41,265 nucleotides of DNA from Oscillospiraceae bacterium (GCA_902791885.1 CADAXO010000001.1:1-41265), one strand, 5' to 3'; shown: positions 29,161-37,829, counted from the stretch's first letter. Numbers and translations are program-made. Notes: generated by a model from the sequence alone, not told the origin.

Positions 29161-30633
29161 ATGTCAGTACTGTTTGAACTGCCGGAAAAACCGGAAAAGG
29201 TTGAAATTAAAGACAGACTCAGGACAAGAAGAGACAATCTTTTTGCCAAACAGATGATAATAAAGGATAAGAAGATCCCGGTCCTTATTGTAGTCGAGGG
29301 CTGGGGGACCTCCGGCAAGGGTACTTTGATATCCAATATCATTAAGAATATTGACCCCAGATTCTTTAAGGTATGCAATATCGAGCAAAGAACCGCTGAG
29401 GAGAAGAGATATCCGTTCCTTAAGAAATACTTTGATCTTATACCTGAGCAGGGGAAGATCAGCCTTTTCGACGGGGGCTGGATGAACGAGATAACGAGAC
29501 TGAGACTTAGAGGCGAGCTTTCTGATGACGAGTACGAGCAGAAAGTAAGAAGCATAAAGTGCTTCGAGAGGCAGCTTGTCGAGGACGGATACCTTCTTAT
29601 CAAGCTCTTTATCCAGATATCGAAGAAGGAGCAGAAGAAACGTATCGATACACTTCTTGCCGATAAGAATACCAAGTGGCGTATTAGCGATCACGATATC
29701 GAACAGAACAAGCATTATGATGAGCATCTTCAGGCTTATAAGTCATTTATAGATGAGACGGATGACGCATACTCTCCGTGGTATGTAATTGACGGTTCTT
29801 CTGAGAACTGGGCTCAGCTGCAGGCACTGGATATTATTGATGAAGCTCTTGATACGGCTTTCCTTAATTCCAATATTAATTATCCGGTGCTTCAGAATCC
29901 GTTTAAGCTTGTTAAGACTAAGAAGCTTGCCGATATCTCTCTTGATGACAAGACGCTTACCGAAGAAGAGTATGACAGACGTCTTGATGAGCTTCAGGAC
30001 AGATTAAAGGAACTACACTATAAGCTTTACAGGAAGAAGATACCTGTAATAATCGCGTATGAAGGATGGGATGCGGCAGGCAAGGGCGGCAATATAAAGC
30101 GAATTACCGCGGCGCTTGACCCGAGAGGATATGAAGTGCATCCTATAGCAAGTCCCGAACCCCATGAGAAGGCAAGGCATTTCCTGTGGAGATTCTGGAC
30201 TAGACTTCCGAAAGACGGTCATATCGCGATCTTCGACAGAACCTGGTACGGTCGTGTAATGGTCGAGCGTTTGGAGGGATTCTGTACTGAGAACGAGTGG
30301 AAGCGTGCTTATAACGAGATCAATGAGTTTGAGAAGGAACTCGTTGACTGGGGTGCCGTAGTAGTCAAGTTCTGGGTCCAGATCGATAAGGATACACAGC
30401 TTTCACGTTTTACCGAGCGTCAGAACACGCCGGAGAAGCAGTGGAAGATAACAGACGAGGACTGGAGAAACCGCGAGAAGTGGGACCAGTACGAGACAGC
30501 TGTTAATGAGATGATAAAGAAAACGTCAACATCGTTCGCACCTTGGATAATCCTCGAGTCGAACGACAAGAAATATGCAAGAATAAAAGCACTTGAGACA
30601 GTGATCGAGTGTATAGAAAGGAAAATTAAATAA
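29161..30633 (+). CDS. pap: Two-domain PPK2: polyphosphate:AMP phosphotransferase
   Basis: The 490-residue protein is a tandem fusion of two PPK2 P-loop domains, the architecture of class II PPK2/Pap, which transfers phosphate from polyphosphate to AMP to make ADP. Domain 1 has Walker A EGWGTSGKGT (residues 46-55) but a degenerate lid/Walker B region, FDGGWMNE. Domain 2 has EGWDAAGKGG (301-310) and the full FDRTWYGRVMVERLEGF. In characterised two-domain enzymes the C-terminal half is the active one, and the residues here fit that. The GH13 gene follows with no gap, suggesting co-control of two reserve polymers. The acceptor nucleotide is inferred from architecture. Confidence 0.9.
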   Translation: MSVLFELPEKPEKVEIKDRLRTRRDNLFAKQMIIKDKKIPVLIVVEGWGTSGKGTLISNIIKNIDPRFFKVCNIEQRTAEEKRYPFLKKYFDLIPEQGKISLFDGGWMNEITRLRLRGELSDDEYEQKVRSIKCFERQLVEDGYLLIKLFIQISKKEQKKRIDTLLADKNTKWRISDHDIEQNKHYDEHLQAYKSFIDETDDAYSPWYVIDGSSENWAQLQALDIIDEALDTAFLNSNINYPVLQNPFKLVKTKKLADISLDDKTLTEEEYDRRLDELQDRLKELHYKLYRKKIPVIIAYEGWDAAGKGGNIKRITAALDPRGYEVHPIASPEPHEKARHFLWRFWTRLPKDGHIAIFDRTWYGRVMVERLEGFCTENEWKRAYNEINEFEKELVDWGAVVVKFWVQIDKDTQLSRFTERQNTPEKQWKITDEDWRNREKWDQYETAVNEMIKKTSTSFAPWIILESNDKKYARIKALETVIECIERKIK

Positions 30634-31944
30634 ATGTGGTTTGAAGAATCAGTGTTTTATCAGATCTATCCCTTGGGTTTCTGCGGAGCTCCGTTCGAGA
30701 ATGACGGAATCCCCGAGTCAAGGATACTCAAGGTGTTGGATTGGATACCTCACATCAAGAAGCTGGGCTGTAATGCGATCTATTTCTCGCCTGTGTTCGA
30801 GTCGGATACTCACGGCTATAACACCAGAGATTACGGCGTTATCGACACAAGACTCGGCACAAATGACGATTTCAAGAAGGTAGTTGATGCGCTGCATGAA
30901 GAGGGAATCAAGGTTGTCCTTGACGGTGTATTCAATCATGTAGGACGCGGCTTCTGGGCTTTCAGAGACGTTCAGGAGAAGAAATGGGATTCTCCTTATA
31001 AGGACTGGTTCCACCTGTCATTTGACGGAAACTCCAACTACAACGACGGATTCTGGTATGAAGGTTGGGAGGGTAATTACGACCTCGTAAAGCTTAATCT
31101 TCGTAATCCTGCTGTCGTAGATCATATCCTTGATAAGGTTAACTACTGGATCGATTTCTTCGATATCGATGGTCTGCGTCTTGATGTTGCTTACTGCCTG
31201 GATCACGAGTTCTTAAGACGTCTGCGCGAGTTCACGGACGGTAAGAAGGCTGAATTCTTCCTCTTGGGAGAGGTTCTCCACGGTGAATACGGCCGTATGC
31301 TTAACGAGATGCACCTGCATTCTCTTACCAACTATCAGTGTTATAAGGGAATTCATTCGGCATTTAATTCCGGCAACATGTTCGAGATCATTCACTCTCT
31401 TTTAAGGCTTTTCGGTCCTGAGGACTGGACTGTCGCCCGCGGATCACATTTGCTGTCTTTCGCAGACAATCACGATGTAACGCGTATCGCTTCTATCATT
31501 AATGATCCTGAGCTTTTGCCCTGCGTTTACACTATGGTCTTCGGTATGCCCGGAATTCCTTGTGTGTACTACGGCTCCGAGTGGGGAGCAAAGGCTCGAA
31601 AAGAAGAGGGAGATCCCGCACTCCGTGCTTCCTATGATGCACCTGAGTGGAACGATCTTACAGAGCACATAAGCCGTTTGGCTGCGGCAAAGACTTCCAC
31701 GAAAGCCTTGAATTACGGCGGTATGAAGTCGATAGTGCTTACCAATAAGCAGTGTATCTTCGAGCGTAACTGCGGAGATCAGAGAGTGCTTGTTGCAATC
31801 AACATGGATTCACAGCCCTATACGGCTCATTTCGATGCAGGCTGCGGACAGGCTCAGGAACTGATATCAGGAAAGATTCATGATTTCGGCGGCGGATCTA
31901 CACTCGCACCCAAGTCATCCGAGATCTGGCTGATGGAGAGATAA
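30634..31944 (+). CDS. Cytoplasmic GH13 alpha-glycosidase
   Basis: This 436-residue alpha-amylase-family enzyme opens MWFEESVFYQIYPLGFCG. The (beta/alpha)8 barrel has all four conserved regions: DGVFNHVG, GLRLDVAY (nucleophile Asp184), LLGEVLHG (acid/base Glu213) and FADNHDVTR (Asp281). No signal peptide is present, so it acts on internal maltodextrin or glycogen fragments. Members of this shape include cyclomaltodextrinases and small maltogenic amylases, but the extra N-terminal domain of those is missing. ATG directly abuts the stop of the polyphosphate gene. Substrate preference is uncertain. Confidence 0.9.
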   Translation: MWFEESVFYQIYPLGFCGAPFENDGIPESRILKVLDWIPHIKKLGCNAIYFSPVFESDTHGYNTRDYGVIDTRLGTNDDFKKVVDALHEEGIKVVLDGVFNHVGRGFWAFRDVQEKKWDSPYKDWFHLSFDGNSNYNDGFWYEGWEGNYDLVKLNLRNPAVVDHILDKVNYWIDFFDIDGLRLDVAYCLDHEFLRRLREFTDGKKAEFFLLGEVLHGEYGRMLNEMHLHSLTNYQCYKGIHSAFNSGNMFEIIHSLLRLFGPEDWTVARGSHLLSFADNHDVTRIASIINDPELLPCVYTMVFGMPGIPCVYYGSEWGAKARKEEGDPALRASYDAPEWNDLTEHISRLAAAKTSTKALNYGGMKSIVLTNKQCIFERNCGDQRVLVAINMDSQPYTAHFDAGCGQAQELISGKIHDFGGGSTLAPKSSEIWLMER

Positions 31945-31981
31945 CATACGGTATGCTCGTTTAGTCCTCAACAGAAATAAT

Positions 31982-33445
31982 ATGAAGAACAGAAACCTAC
32001 AATTAACGCAGATTATCTATTCTTTGGTCGTTGTAATAGGCGTCATATTCCTGTCGCTGGTTATTTCTTTTATTCTGCTTCGTTCATTAAGGCGCACTAC
32101 TGAGGATAAGATTTCCTATTTTATTGCTGCTGATGCGCATCAGATGGAACTTAACGTCAATAACTACCTTGATAATGTGCAGCAGGTTACCGCACTCCTG
32201 TTCTCGGATAAGAACTATTATCTTTATGATGAGACCGATCCGAGCTTAAGCGACTACGAGAAGATTCAGTACGAGACAGCGATCCAAAACAGGATCGTTG
32301 ATCTCGGTATGATGTACAATTTCTGCGACTTCGGCATTGTCTATTCGGATGATAATACGACCGGATGGATATCTCAGGTTACGAATCAGCTGTTTAAAGA
32401 TGGGGGAATCTATTCATTCTTCTCCTCTGCGATCCCGTCCGATAATCTTAAGCAGGATGCATGGTTAATTAATGTATGCGGCAATGACGACAGGATATAT
32501 TACGTTAAGAGACTTAATCCCAATGCTGTATGTGTAGTATCTTTCTACATCTCGGAACTTGAGAGTGTTCTTGCCGTTCCCAACGAACTGTCTGATATGA
32601 GTATCAGACTGGTCAATCAGGAAAATGTCGTTATCTATTCGACAATTAACGGGGAAGAAGCCTCACAGATGGACCCGGTCATCGTAAATATAATCGGTGA
32701 CAATGTCGGAATAACGGCTATAAACGATGAATATCTCATAACGTCCAACAGTCTGACTAACGGTTGGAAGGTTGTATGCACTATGCCTGTCTCATCCATA
32801 ATGGCAGATCAGGTAGAGGCAACGAAGACACTCGTTATTATTGTTACTCTGATAACGATTCTGTTTGTTCTCATATTGATGCTTATTACAAGTAAGTTTA
32901 ATTACTCTGTTAAGGGGGTTGTTGATGATCTTGATAATAAGGCCAAGAACGATCAGATGACAGGTCTTCTTAATAAGACCGCCTTCAGAAATCTTACCGA
33001 GAATGATCTGAATTCTTATAACGGTAAACAGGCGATCGCATTTCTGATGTTCGACCTTGATAACTTCAAAGACGTTAATGATATTGCAGGACACAAGTTC
33101 GGAGATGAAGTAATTAAGCGCATGGGAAGAATCCTGACTGATGTTTTCTCCCAGGAAGATGCTTTGATAGGACGCATAGGCGGAGATGAGTTCGCAGTAT
33201 ACAAGTCTTATAACGAGATTAACAGGGAAGAGGCAGAGAAAAAGATACGTGATCTTACAATGAAACTTTACGGACGGTTTGATACTGTCTTTAAGGAAGA
33301 AAAAGTGAAATACCGTCTTTCAATTTCTGCAGGCGTTCTCGTAACGGGTGCAGGTGAGTATAAATTTGATGATCTGTATCAGAAGACAGATGCGGCATTG
33401 TACACATCAAAACGTAACGGTAAGTCCAAACCGACTTTTATATGA
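31982..33445 (+). CDS. Membrane sensor diguanylate cyclase (GGDEF)
   Basis: This 487-residue protein has membrane helices at about residues 11-33 and 280-302 that bracket an extracytoplasmic sensor of about 245 residues, probably Cache-like. The C-terminal GGDEF domain carries MFDLDNFKDVND and GRIGGDEFAVY, so the active site is intact for making cyclic di-GMP. The RxxD inhibitory site expected five residues before GGDEF is not there (QEDA in its place), so product inhibition is probably lost. It ends ten bases before a sugar-type solute-binding lipoprotein gene, which may present the ligand to this sensor. No EAL or PilZ protein is in the window. Confidence 0.92.
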   Translation: MKNRNLQLTQIIYSLVVVIGVIFLSLVISFILLRSLRRTTEDKISYFIAADAHQMELNVNNYLDNVQQVTALLFSDKNYYLYDETDPSLSDYEKIQYETAIQNRIVDLGMMYNFCDFGIVYSDDNTTGWISQVTNQLFKDGGIYSFFSSAIPSDNLKQDAWLINVCGNDDRIYYVKRLNPNAVCVVSFYISELESVLAVPNELSDMSIRLVNQENVVIYSTINGEEASQMDPVIVNIIGDNVGITAINDEYLITSNSLTNGWKVVCTMPVSSIMADQVEATKTLVIIVTLITILFVLILMLITSKFNYSVKGVVDDLDNKAKNDQMTGLLNKTAFRNLTENDLNSYNGKQAIAFLMFDLDNFKDVNDIAGHKFGDEVIKRMGRILTDVFSQEDALIGRIGGDEFAVYKSYNEINREEAEKKIRDLTMKLYGRFDTVFKEEKVKYRLSISAGVLVTGAGEYKFDDLYQKTDAALYTSKRNGKSKPTFI

Positions 33446-33455
33446 GGCAGATACT

Positions 33456-34727
33456 ATGCGTAAACACTTAAAAATGATAACAGCTTTACTTTTGACTGTA
33501 TCTGTCATTTGTTCCTGTACATCTGATCTTACCAATGCCAGGATCAGTTCCCAGGAGCAGTCTTCGGTAATCTCAATGTCCTGGTGGGGTAACGATCCCA
33601 GGCATGAATATACATTGGAAGGATTGTCTCTATTTCAGGAGTTAAATCCGGACATTATCGTTGATCACTCTTACGGAGTATGGAACGGTTATGAGAGAAG
33701 ATACCTTATGCAGATGGCTTCTCATAATAACTGCGACGTTATGCAGATCAATTATGCATGGCTTTCTGAGTATTCTTCTGACGGACTCGGATACTATGAT
33801 ATGTATCAGCTCGCAGATTATATCGATCTTTCTTCCTTTTTACCTGAAGATCTTGAGACAGGTACAAGAAACGGACATCTTAACGCGCTTCCCATAGCTT
33901 ATAACACTGTCTGCCTGTTCTATAATGCGGATATGTTCGAGAGTTACGGGCTCGATATCCCTGTAACATGGGATGACCTTTTCGATGCTGCTGAAGTGAT
34001 GAGGGAAGATGATATCTATGTCCTCGGTATGGTCAATAAGCATCTTTTCCTCCTCCTGAATGCATGGTTCGAACAGACTTCAGGAAGAACGCTGTTTGAT
34101 GACGACGGCAACTATATCGGTACGATTGAAGATATCACGATGATCCTTGATTTCTATAAAGAACTTATCGATAACAAGGTAATTTCACCTCTTTATAATT
34201 TCAACGTCAGTGACCTTGAGAATGGTGCTGTTGCAGGAACTGTCTGCTGGGCAAGTGATACGATAAGATACTGCCAGCCGGCTATCGATGATGGCATGGA
34301 TATTGTGATCGGTGATTATTTGAGGATCTCTGCTGATGACCAAAGTGAATGGTATATCAAACCTGCCACTATGTATGCGATTAGTATCGATTGCCGTGAT
34401 CCCGAAGCGTGCGGAAGATTAGTGGATTTCCTGCTTAACGATCCTCAGTTCGCGCTTCTTCAGGGCACCGAGAAAGGTATACCTGTAAGTGCGTCAGCAA
34501 GACAGGCATTGCTGGATAACGGTATGCTTACCGGAATCGAGTACCAGGCGGGGGAATTCATTAGCGACAACATATCATATATGAATCTCATCAATCCGAT
34601 GCTTGAGAACTCCGAGTTTCAGGATCTGTTCAAGACTATAAGTGATATGTATATCTACGATGAGGCAACTTTAGAGGAAGCTGCAGCAGAACTTCACAGT
34701 GCACTTGTTAATCTTGCAGGAACATAA
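33456..34727 (+). CDS. Extracellular solute-binding lipoprotein (ABC sugar type)
   Basis: The 423-residue lipoprotein has a type II signal peptide, MRKHLKMITALLLTVSVICSC, with Cys21 after the lipobox ICS. The mature part resembles family 1 (MalE/UgpB-like) binding proteins: ISMSWWGNDPRHEYTLEGL at its start, YNADMFESYGLDIPVTWDDL near residue 155 and LLQGTEKGIPVS near the C-terminus. I chose ATG 33456 over an upstream in-frame start because GAGG precedes it and the signal peptide begins there. No permease or ATPase gene is nearby; instead it is paired with the GGDEF sensor, so a sensing role is likely. Confidence 0.9.
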   Translation: MRKHLKMITALLLTVSVICSCTSDLTNARISSQEQSSVISMSWWGNDPRHEYTLEGLSLFQELNPDIIVDHSYGVWNGYERRYLMQMASHNNCDVMQINYAWLSEYSSDGLGYYDMYQLADYIDLSSFLPEDLETGTRNGHLNALPIAYNTVCLFYNADMFESYGLDIPVTWDDLFDAAEVMREDDIYVLGMVNKHLFLLLNAWFEQTSGRTLFDDDGNYIGTIEDITMILDFYKELIDNKVISPLYNFNVSDLENGAVAGTVCWASDTIRYCQPAIDDGMDIVIGDYLRISADDQSEWYIKPATMYAISIDCRDPEACGRLVDFLLNDPQFALLQGTEKGIPVSASARQALLDNGMLTGIEYQAGEFISDNISYMNLINPMLENSEFQDLFKTISDMYIYDEATLEEAAAELHSALVNLAGT

Positions 34728-36107
34728 AAAGAGCTGGCTCTTATTCAGAGCATCAATTAAGGATTGAGGCAGTGTCCGTCATCAGCGAAGTGGTAAAGAG
34801 TTGAAGTATATGTTTCGTAATCATAAATGGTGTACCAGCCCGTAACCATAATTCCATTATAATCAAAGTAATACCACTTGTTATTTATCTTCTTCCAGCC
34901 GTTTCTGACACAACCGTTAATAGTTGAATAGTAATACGAACCTTCAAATTCTATCCATCCGGTTTTGAGATGGCCGTTAGAATCAAATATGAACATACTG
35001 CCGTCATCAAGTGTATATATACCGTTTCTTGCGCAACTAGGTTCATATTCGCCATCACCAAAATAGAACCAGTTATTTCCGATCTTCTTCCAGCCGGTAA
35101 CCAGTTTGCCGCTTGATCCTGTGCAGTAGTAATTGGTTGTAGATGAAGAAGTAAATTCTTCACCGTTGACATAGTACGTATCTGTGTATTTAACCCAACC
35201 TGATTTGGTATACATAGCGCCGTTATTGTAATCAAAGAAATACCATGATCCTTCGACCTGAGTAGCACCGGTGGCCATTTGTCCTTCGGAAAAGAAATAA
35301 TACCAGGAACTGCCGATCTTCTTCCAACCCGTTGCAAGTTTACCGTTCTTATCGGCATAATACCAATATGTATACTCGTAACCGCTGTAATAACTATATT
35401 TCCTCTCTATCCATCCGTTGGTCTGTAATACACCGTTTTTGTTAAAATAGTAAACAGAATTTCCTATATCGTAAGTGCCATTGACAAAAGCTCTAGGGAA
35501 ACTGTATTCGCTGTCATAGAAGTAGTACCATTTGCCTCCGATCTGCTTCCAACCGGTTGCTGCAGCTCCGGAATTCTCAAAATAGAACCAATTGTTATTA
35601 TACTTTATCCAGCCTTTGAGCATCTCACCGGAATCACTGAAAAAATAGTATTTGCCTTCGATATTATTAAGGCCTGTGTACATGTAGCCTGAATAATCGT
35701 CGAAATAGTAATACTTGCCGCCGATCTTCTGCCAGCCGTGAACTTTCTCGCCGTCCTTATAGTAGCACCAGTAATTGCCTTCTTTTTGCCAACCGTCAGC
35801 AATACGCTCTGCAGCTTCGAAGGTCAGTTCTTCTTCTTCGATAATGATGACATCATCAGCATCTTCTTCGATGGCAACATCTTCAACTGTCTCCGTATCG
35901 ATGATTACTTCATCAAGAGGATCTTCGATCTCGATTATCTCTTCATCAACTTCAACTTCTGATTCCTCAGCTTCTGTCTCGTCAACAATGATCTCATCAA
36001 CTGTTGCTTCTTCGTCAATGACATCAGTGTCTTCTTCGATTACTTCGGGAATCTCTTCAACAGTTTCTTCATCAACCTGCTCTACTTCCACATCGACGTC
36101 ATCAAGG

Positions 36108-36189
36108 GAAACCTCTTCTGTCTCATCAGCAAAAACAGTTACGCCTGCGAAACCTCTTCTGTCTCATCAGCAAAAACAGTTACGCCTGC
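36108..36189. repeat. Perfect 41-bp tandem duplication inside a coding region
   Basis: Copies 36108-36148 and 36149-36189 are identical, with one further matching base at 36190. On the minus strand the unit spans the signal-peptide cleavage region (AGVTVFADETEEV). Because 41 is not a multiple of three, the second copy shifts the frame. Confidence 0.97.
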
Positions 36190-36255
36190 GGACATAACTG
36201 TAGCCGAAGCCAGAAAAACACAGAGCAGACGTTTAACATAAGCACGCTTTTTCAT
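36139..36255 (-). CDS. Truncated 38-residue product: signal peptide of the surface protein
   Basis: This is what the ribosome would make from the surface-protein start in the present sequence. The positively charged MKKRAYVKR, a hydrophobic core (LLCVFLASATVM), a probable cleavage site after VFA and then DETEEVSQA end at TAA 36141-36139. It is likely non-functional and is listed because it is the actual open frame. Confidence 0.6.
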   Translation of the reverse strand: MKKRAYVKRLLCVFLASATVMSAGVTVFADETEEVSQA

Positions 36256-36420
36256 AGTAGCCTCCTATACAAGTAATAAGCCTATAATAGCATACGAAAC
36301 ATAGGAGATTAAAAATATTTTATGAATTGTGATAATGTGCTTCCTATATTGGAGCAATGAGATTTATCAGATAACGGATATTGTGTTCCTAATAACTTAT
36401 TCAATCCATCGAACCATTAG

Positions 36421-36564
36421 CTTAATCTATACTTGGACGGAGGTTTTTATTCACGACAAAACCTATATGATAATGTTATTAGATCAGAAGGTCAGTATTT
36501 CTACATAGAGAATTCGTTTTCTGATGAATCTGTAAACGAAGAAATCGTCTCAAAAGTGATGTAA
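36421..36564 (+). pseudogene. Orphan C-terminal gene remnant
   Basis: A frame of 47 codons without a start codon encodes LNLYLDGGFYSRQNLYDN through VNEEIVSKVM and stops at 36562-36564, inside a strong terminator hairpin. It has a stop directly upstream (36418-36420). Its terminator and protein-like composition suggest the 3' end of a plus-strand gene whose body was deleted. The family is not recognised. Confidence 0.5.
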
Positions 36565-36592
36565 GTTCACTTGAGAGGCGATTTCTTTTTTG
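36541..36592 (+). terminator. Rho-independent terminator of the remnant gene
   Basis: A stem of about 19 pairs (left 36541-36559, right 36567-36585; one G-T pair and two internal mismatches) is followed by a T run from 36586. It insulates the downstream cluster from upstream plus-strand transcription. Confidence 0.85.
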
Positions 36593-36683
36593 TTATATCG
36601 AAGTTTCTTTCTGATCTTGAGAATATCAGTAACAGAATAATAAGTATTTCGAAGGTATAACTGTTAAAAATTTTTCGAGAAAA

Positions 36684-36709
36684 TGAACCTTTGGGATTTT
36701 CACTTCGTC
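36684..36709 (+). promoter_or_regulatory. ECF-sigma-type promoter
   Basis: TGAACC (36684-36689), exactly 16 bases, then CGTC (36706-36709). This matches the general AAC / CGTC pattern of Firmicutes ECF promoters (for example SigW and SigM types). It lies 34 bases before a membrane-protein ATG with an AAGGAGG site and about 1.2 kb before an ECF sigma gene, so autoregulation is plausible. Confidence 0.55.
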
Positions 36710-36742
36710 CTATAGGTATAACAACAATAAAGGAGGCTTCTT

Positions 36743-37636
36743 ATGAGCACCATATATGAAAACAATTTTAAGGTAACAGTAGGTAAGATTCTTGATCTGG
36801 TGAAGGATAAAGCTATGGAAATTGCAGTTCTGGCAAAGGATAAAGCTTTTGAATACGGAGAGAGAGTTAAAGAGAATATTGTATATTTCAAAGATAATAA
36901 TTATATCCCGGAAAAGATCGAAGCTGCAAAGAGGAATGCTTCCGAGAATCTGAAGTCGAAAAGTAAGAATGCAACGAAGAATTTCAAAGGCCGCATTCAG
37001 GCAGCAACTGCAAATGCCGGTGAACTTAAAGATAAGAATAAACTGATTAAAAAGCTTATGCCCTCGTTGTCGGGAATGATAATCGTTTTAAGTGTATTAC
37101 TGATTATTTTGTGCTTTACACCGTCATTTTATATGACGCTTTTGACAGCTAGAAGCTACGATGTGTACTATGGCGATGATTATTCTGATGTCAATTATTA
37201 TGATCAGTATTATACATATAACACGGTAGACGAAATGGATCACGGTATATCTGTTTTTCAAGGAGCATTTGGTTATTCTCCTAAAAACGCTTTTAATATA
37301 GATGTCGAAGTTGTTGAGCCAAACACTTCTTATCTTTTGCTTTTCGCTATACCTCTTGCCATTATGATCTTTTGGCTGGTGTTTGCAGGAAGCGGAAGAG
37401 TTTGGGTTTATTTAACTATGATCCTCGGTGTTGTTGCTGATTTTATTGCTTGGGGAAGATTCAAAGAGAGCATGTCCTCGACAGCTGATGAATGGTTAGG
37501 CGGATTTAAAACCGGAATCGGATATGATTATTCGCTCGTCCTGTTGTGTGTGTTGGGCTTTGTAATTGTAATTTATGCGTTATTAATGATTGCCGAGCAA
37601 AAAAGGAATAAAAAAGTAGCAGCTGTAAGTGCATGA
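36743..37636 (+). CDS. Four-helix membrane protein of unknown function
   Basis: The 297-residue protein has a basic, amphipathic N-terminal half (about 1-105, rich in Lys and Ala, with KDKAMEIAVLAKDKAFEYGE). Four membrane helices follow, at about 109-135, 193-213, 220-238 and 266-288. Between the first two lies an extracytoplasmic loop of about 58 residues rich in Tyr and Asp. I do not recognise a family. AAGGAGGCTTCTTATG gives a clear start, and the ECF-type promoter lies just upstream. The 53-residue peptide gene follows 21 bases later. It might modulate or be a target of the nearby sigma factor. Confidence 0.85.
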   Translation: MSTIYENNFKVTVGKILDLVKDKAMEIAVLAKDKAFEYGERVKENIVYFKDNNYIPEKIEAAKRNASENLKSKSKNATKNFKGRIQAATANAGELKDKNKLIKKLMPSLSGMIIVLSVLLIILCFTPSFYMTLLTARSYDVYYGDDYSDVNYYDQYYTYNTVDEMDHGISVFQGAFGYSPKNAFNIDVEVVEPNTSYLLLFAIPLAIMIFWLVFAGSGRVWVYLTMILGVVADFIAWGRFKESMSSTADEWLGGFKTGIGYDYSLVLLCVLGFVIVIYALLMIAEQKRNKKVAAVSA

Positions 37637-37657
37637 TAAGTCTTAAGGGAGGTGATT

Positions 37658-37819
37658 ATGTTGGAGAACAACAAGAAAAGGACCCCCGAAAAGGAAAGTA
37701 AGCTTCCGTTTTTAACCAGGTTTTTCCGTGCAATTGCAAAGGATCTTGTAATTCCCGGAAGGGGAAGTACCGAAGATGTAATGAACGGAAATCATATTAG
37801 CGGGAACAATGAACTATAG
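37658..37819 (+). CDS. 53-residue basic peptide, unknown
   Basis: This short open frame has an excellent ribosome site, AAGGGAGGTGATT, directly before ATG 37658. The product begins MLENNKKRTPEKESKLPFLT and continues with a mildly hydrophobic, basic stretch (RFFRAIAKDLVIPGRG) and a polar tail. It has no membrane helix or signal peptide. It lies between the four-helix membrane protein and the sigma factor, on the same strand. It could be a small regulator; the family is not recognised. Confidence 0.65.
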   Translation: MLENNKKRTPEKESKLPFLTRFFRAIAKDLVIPGRGSTEDVMNGNHISGNNEL

Positions 37820-37829
37820 TAAAATAATA

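Larger units (their letters stand above)
34757..36255 (-). pseudogene. Cell-wall-binding repeat surface protein, frame-disrupted (OFF)
   Basis: With the 41-bp duplication removed, this gene reads as one 485-residue secreted protein. Its parts are a signal peptide starting at ATG 36255 (cleavage likely after VFA), an acidic Asp/Glu-rich linker of about 100 residues, and about 13 aromatic repeats of the form GWKKIGNNWFYF...GKLVTG. These repeats are glucan/choline-binding-type modules that attach proteins to wall polymers. No enzymatic domain is present. As found, translation from ATG 36255 stops at 36139 after 38 residues, while the rest stays open from 36091 to 34757 without a ribosome site or signal peptide. 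The long undamaged remainder indicates a recent or reversible event. AGGAGG precedes ATG 36255. Confidence 0.85.
36256..36742. other. Long intergenic region between divergent surface genes
   Basis: It holds, left to right, the minus-strand leader of the surface protein (a TATTAT at 36289-36284 is a possible -10 box; the -35 box is weak), a gene tail (36421-36564), a strong plus-strand terminator, and an ECF-type promoter. It is AT-rich compared with the rest. No intact gene, tRNA or riboswitch was seen. Confidence 0.7.

Noticed and set aside
34729..34742. Hairpin AAGAGCTGGCTCTT between the lipoprotein and surface genes as a terminator
   Set aside because: Only five pairs with a four-base loop and no T run.
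35775..36197. Serine-rich open frame of 140 codons on the plus strand
   Set aside because: It is the antisense of the acidic linker: Glu and Asp codons read backwards as Ser and Ile-type codons. It has no ribosome site.
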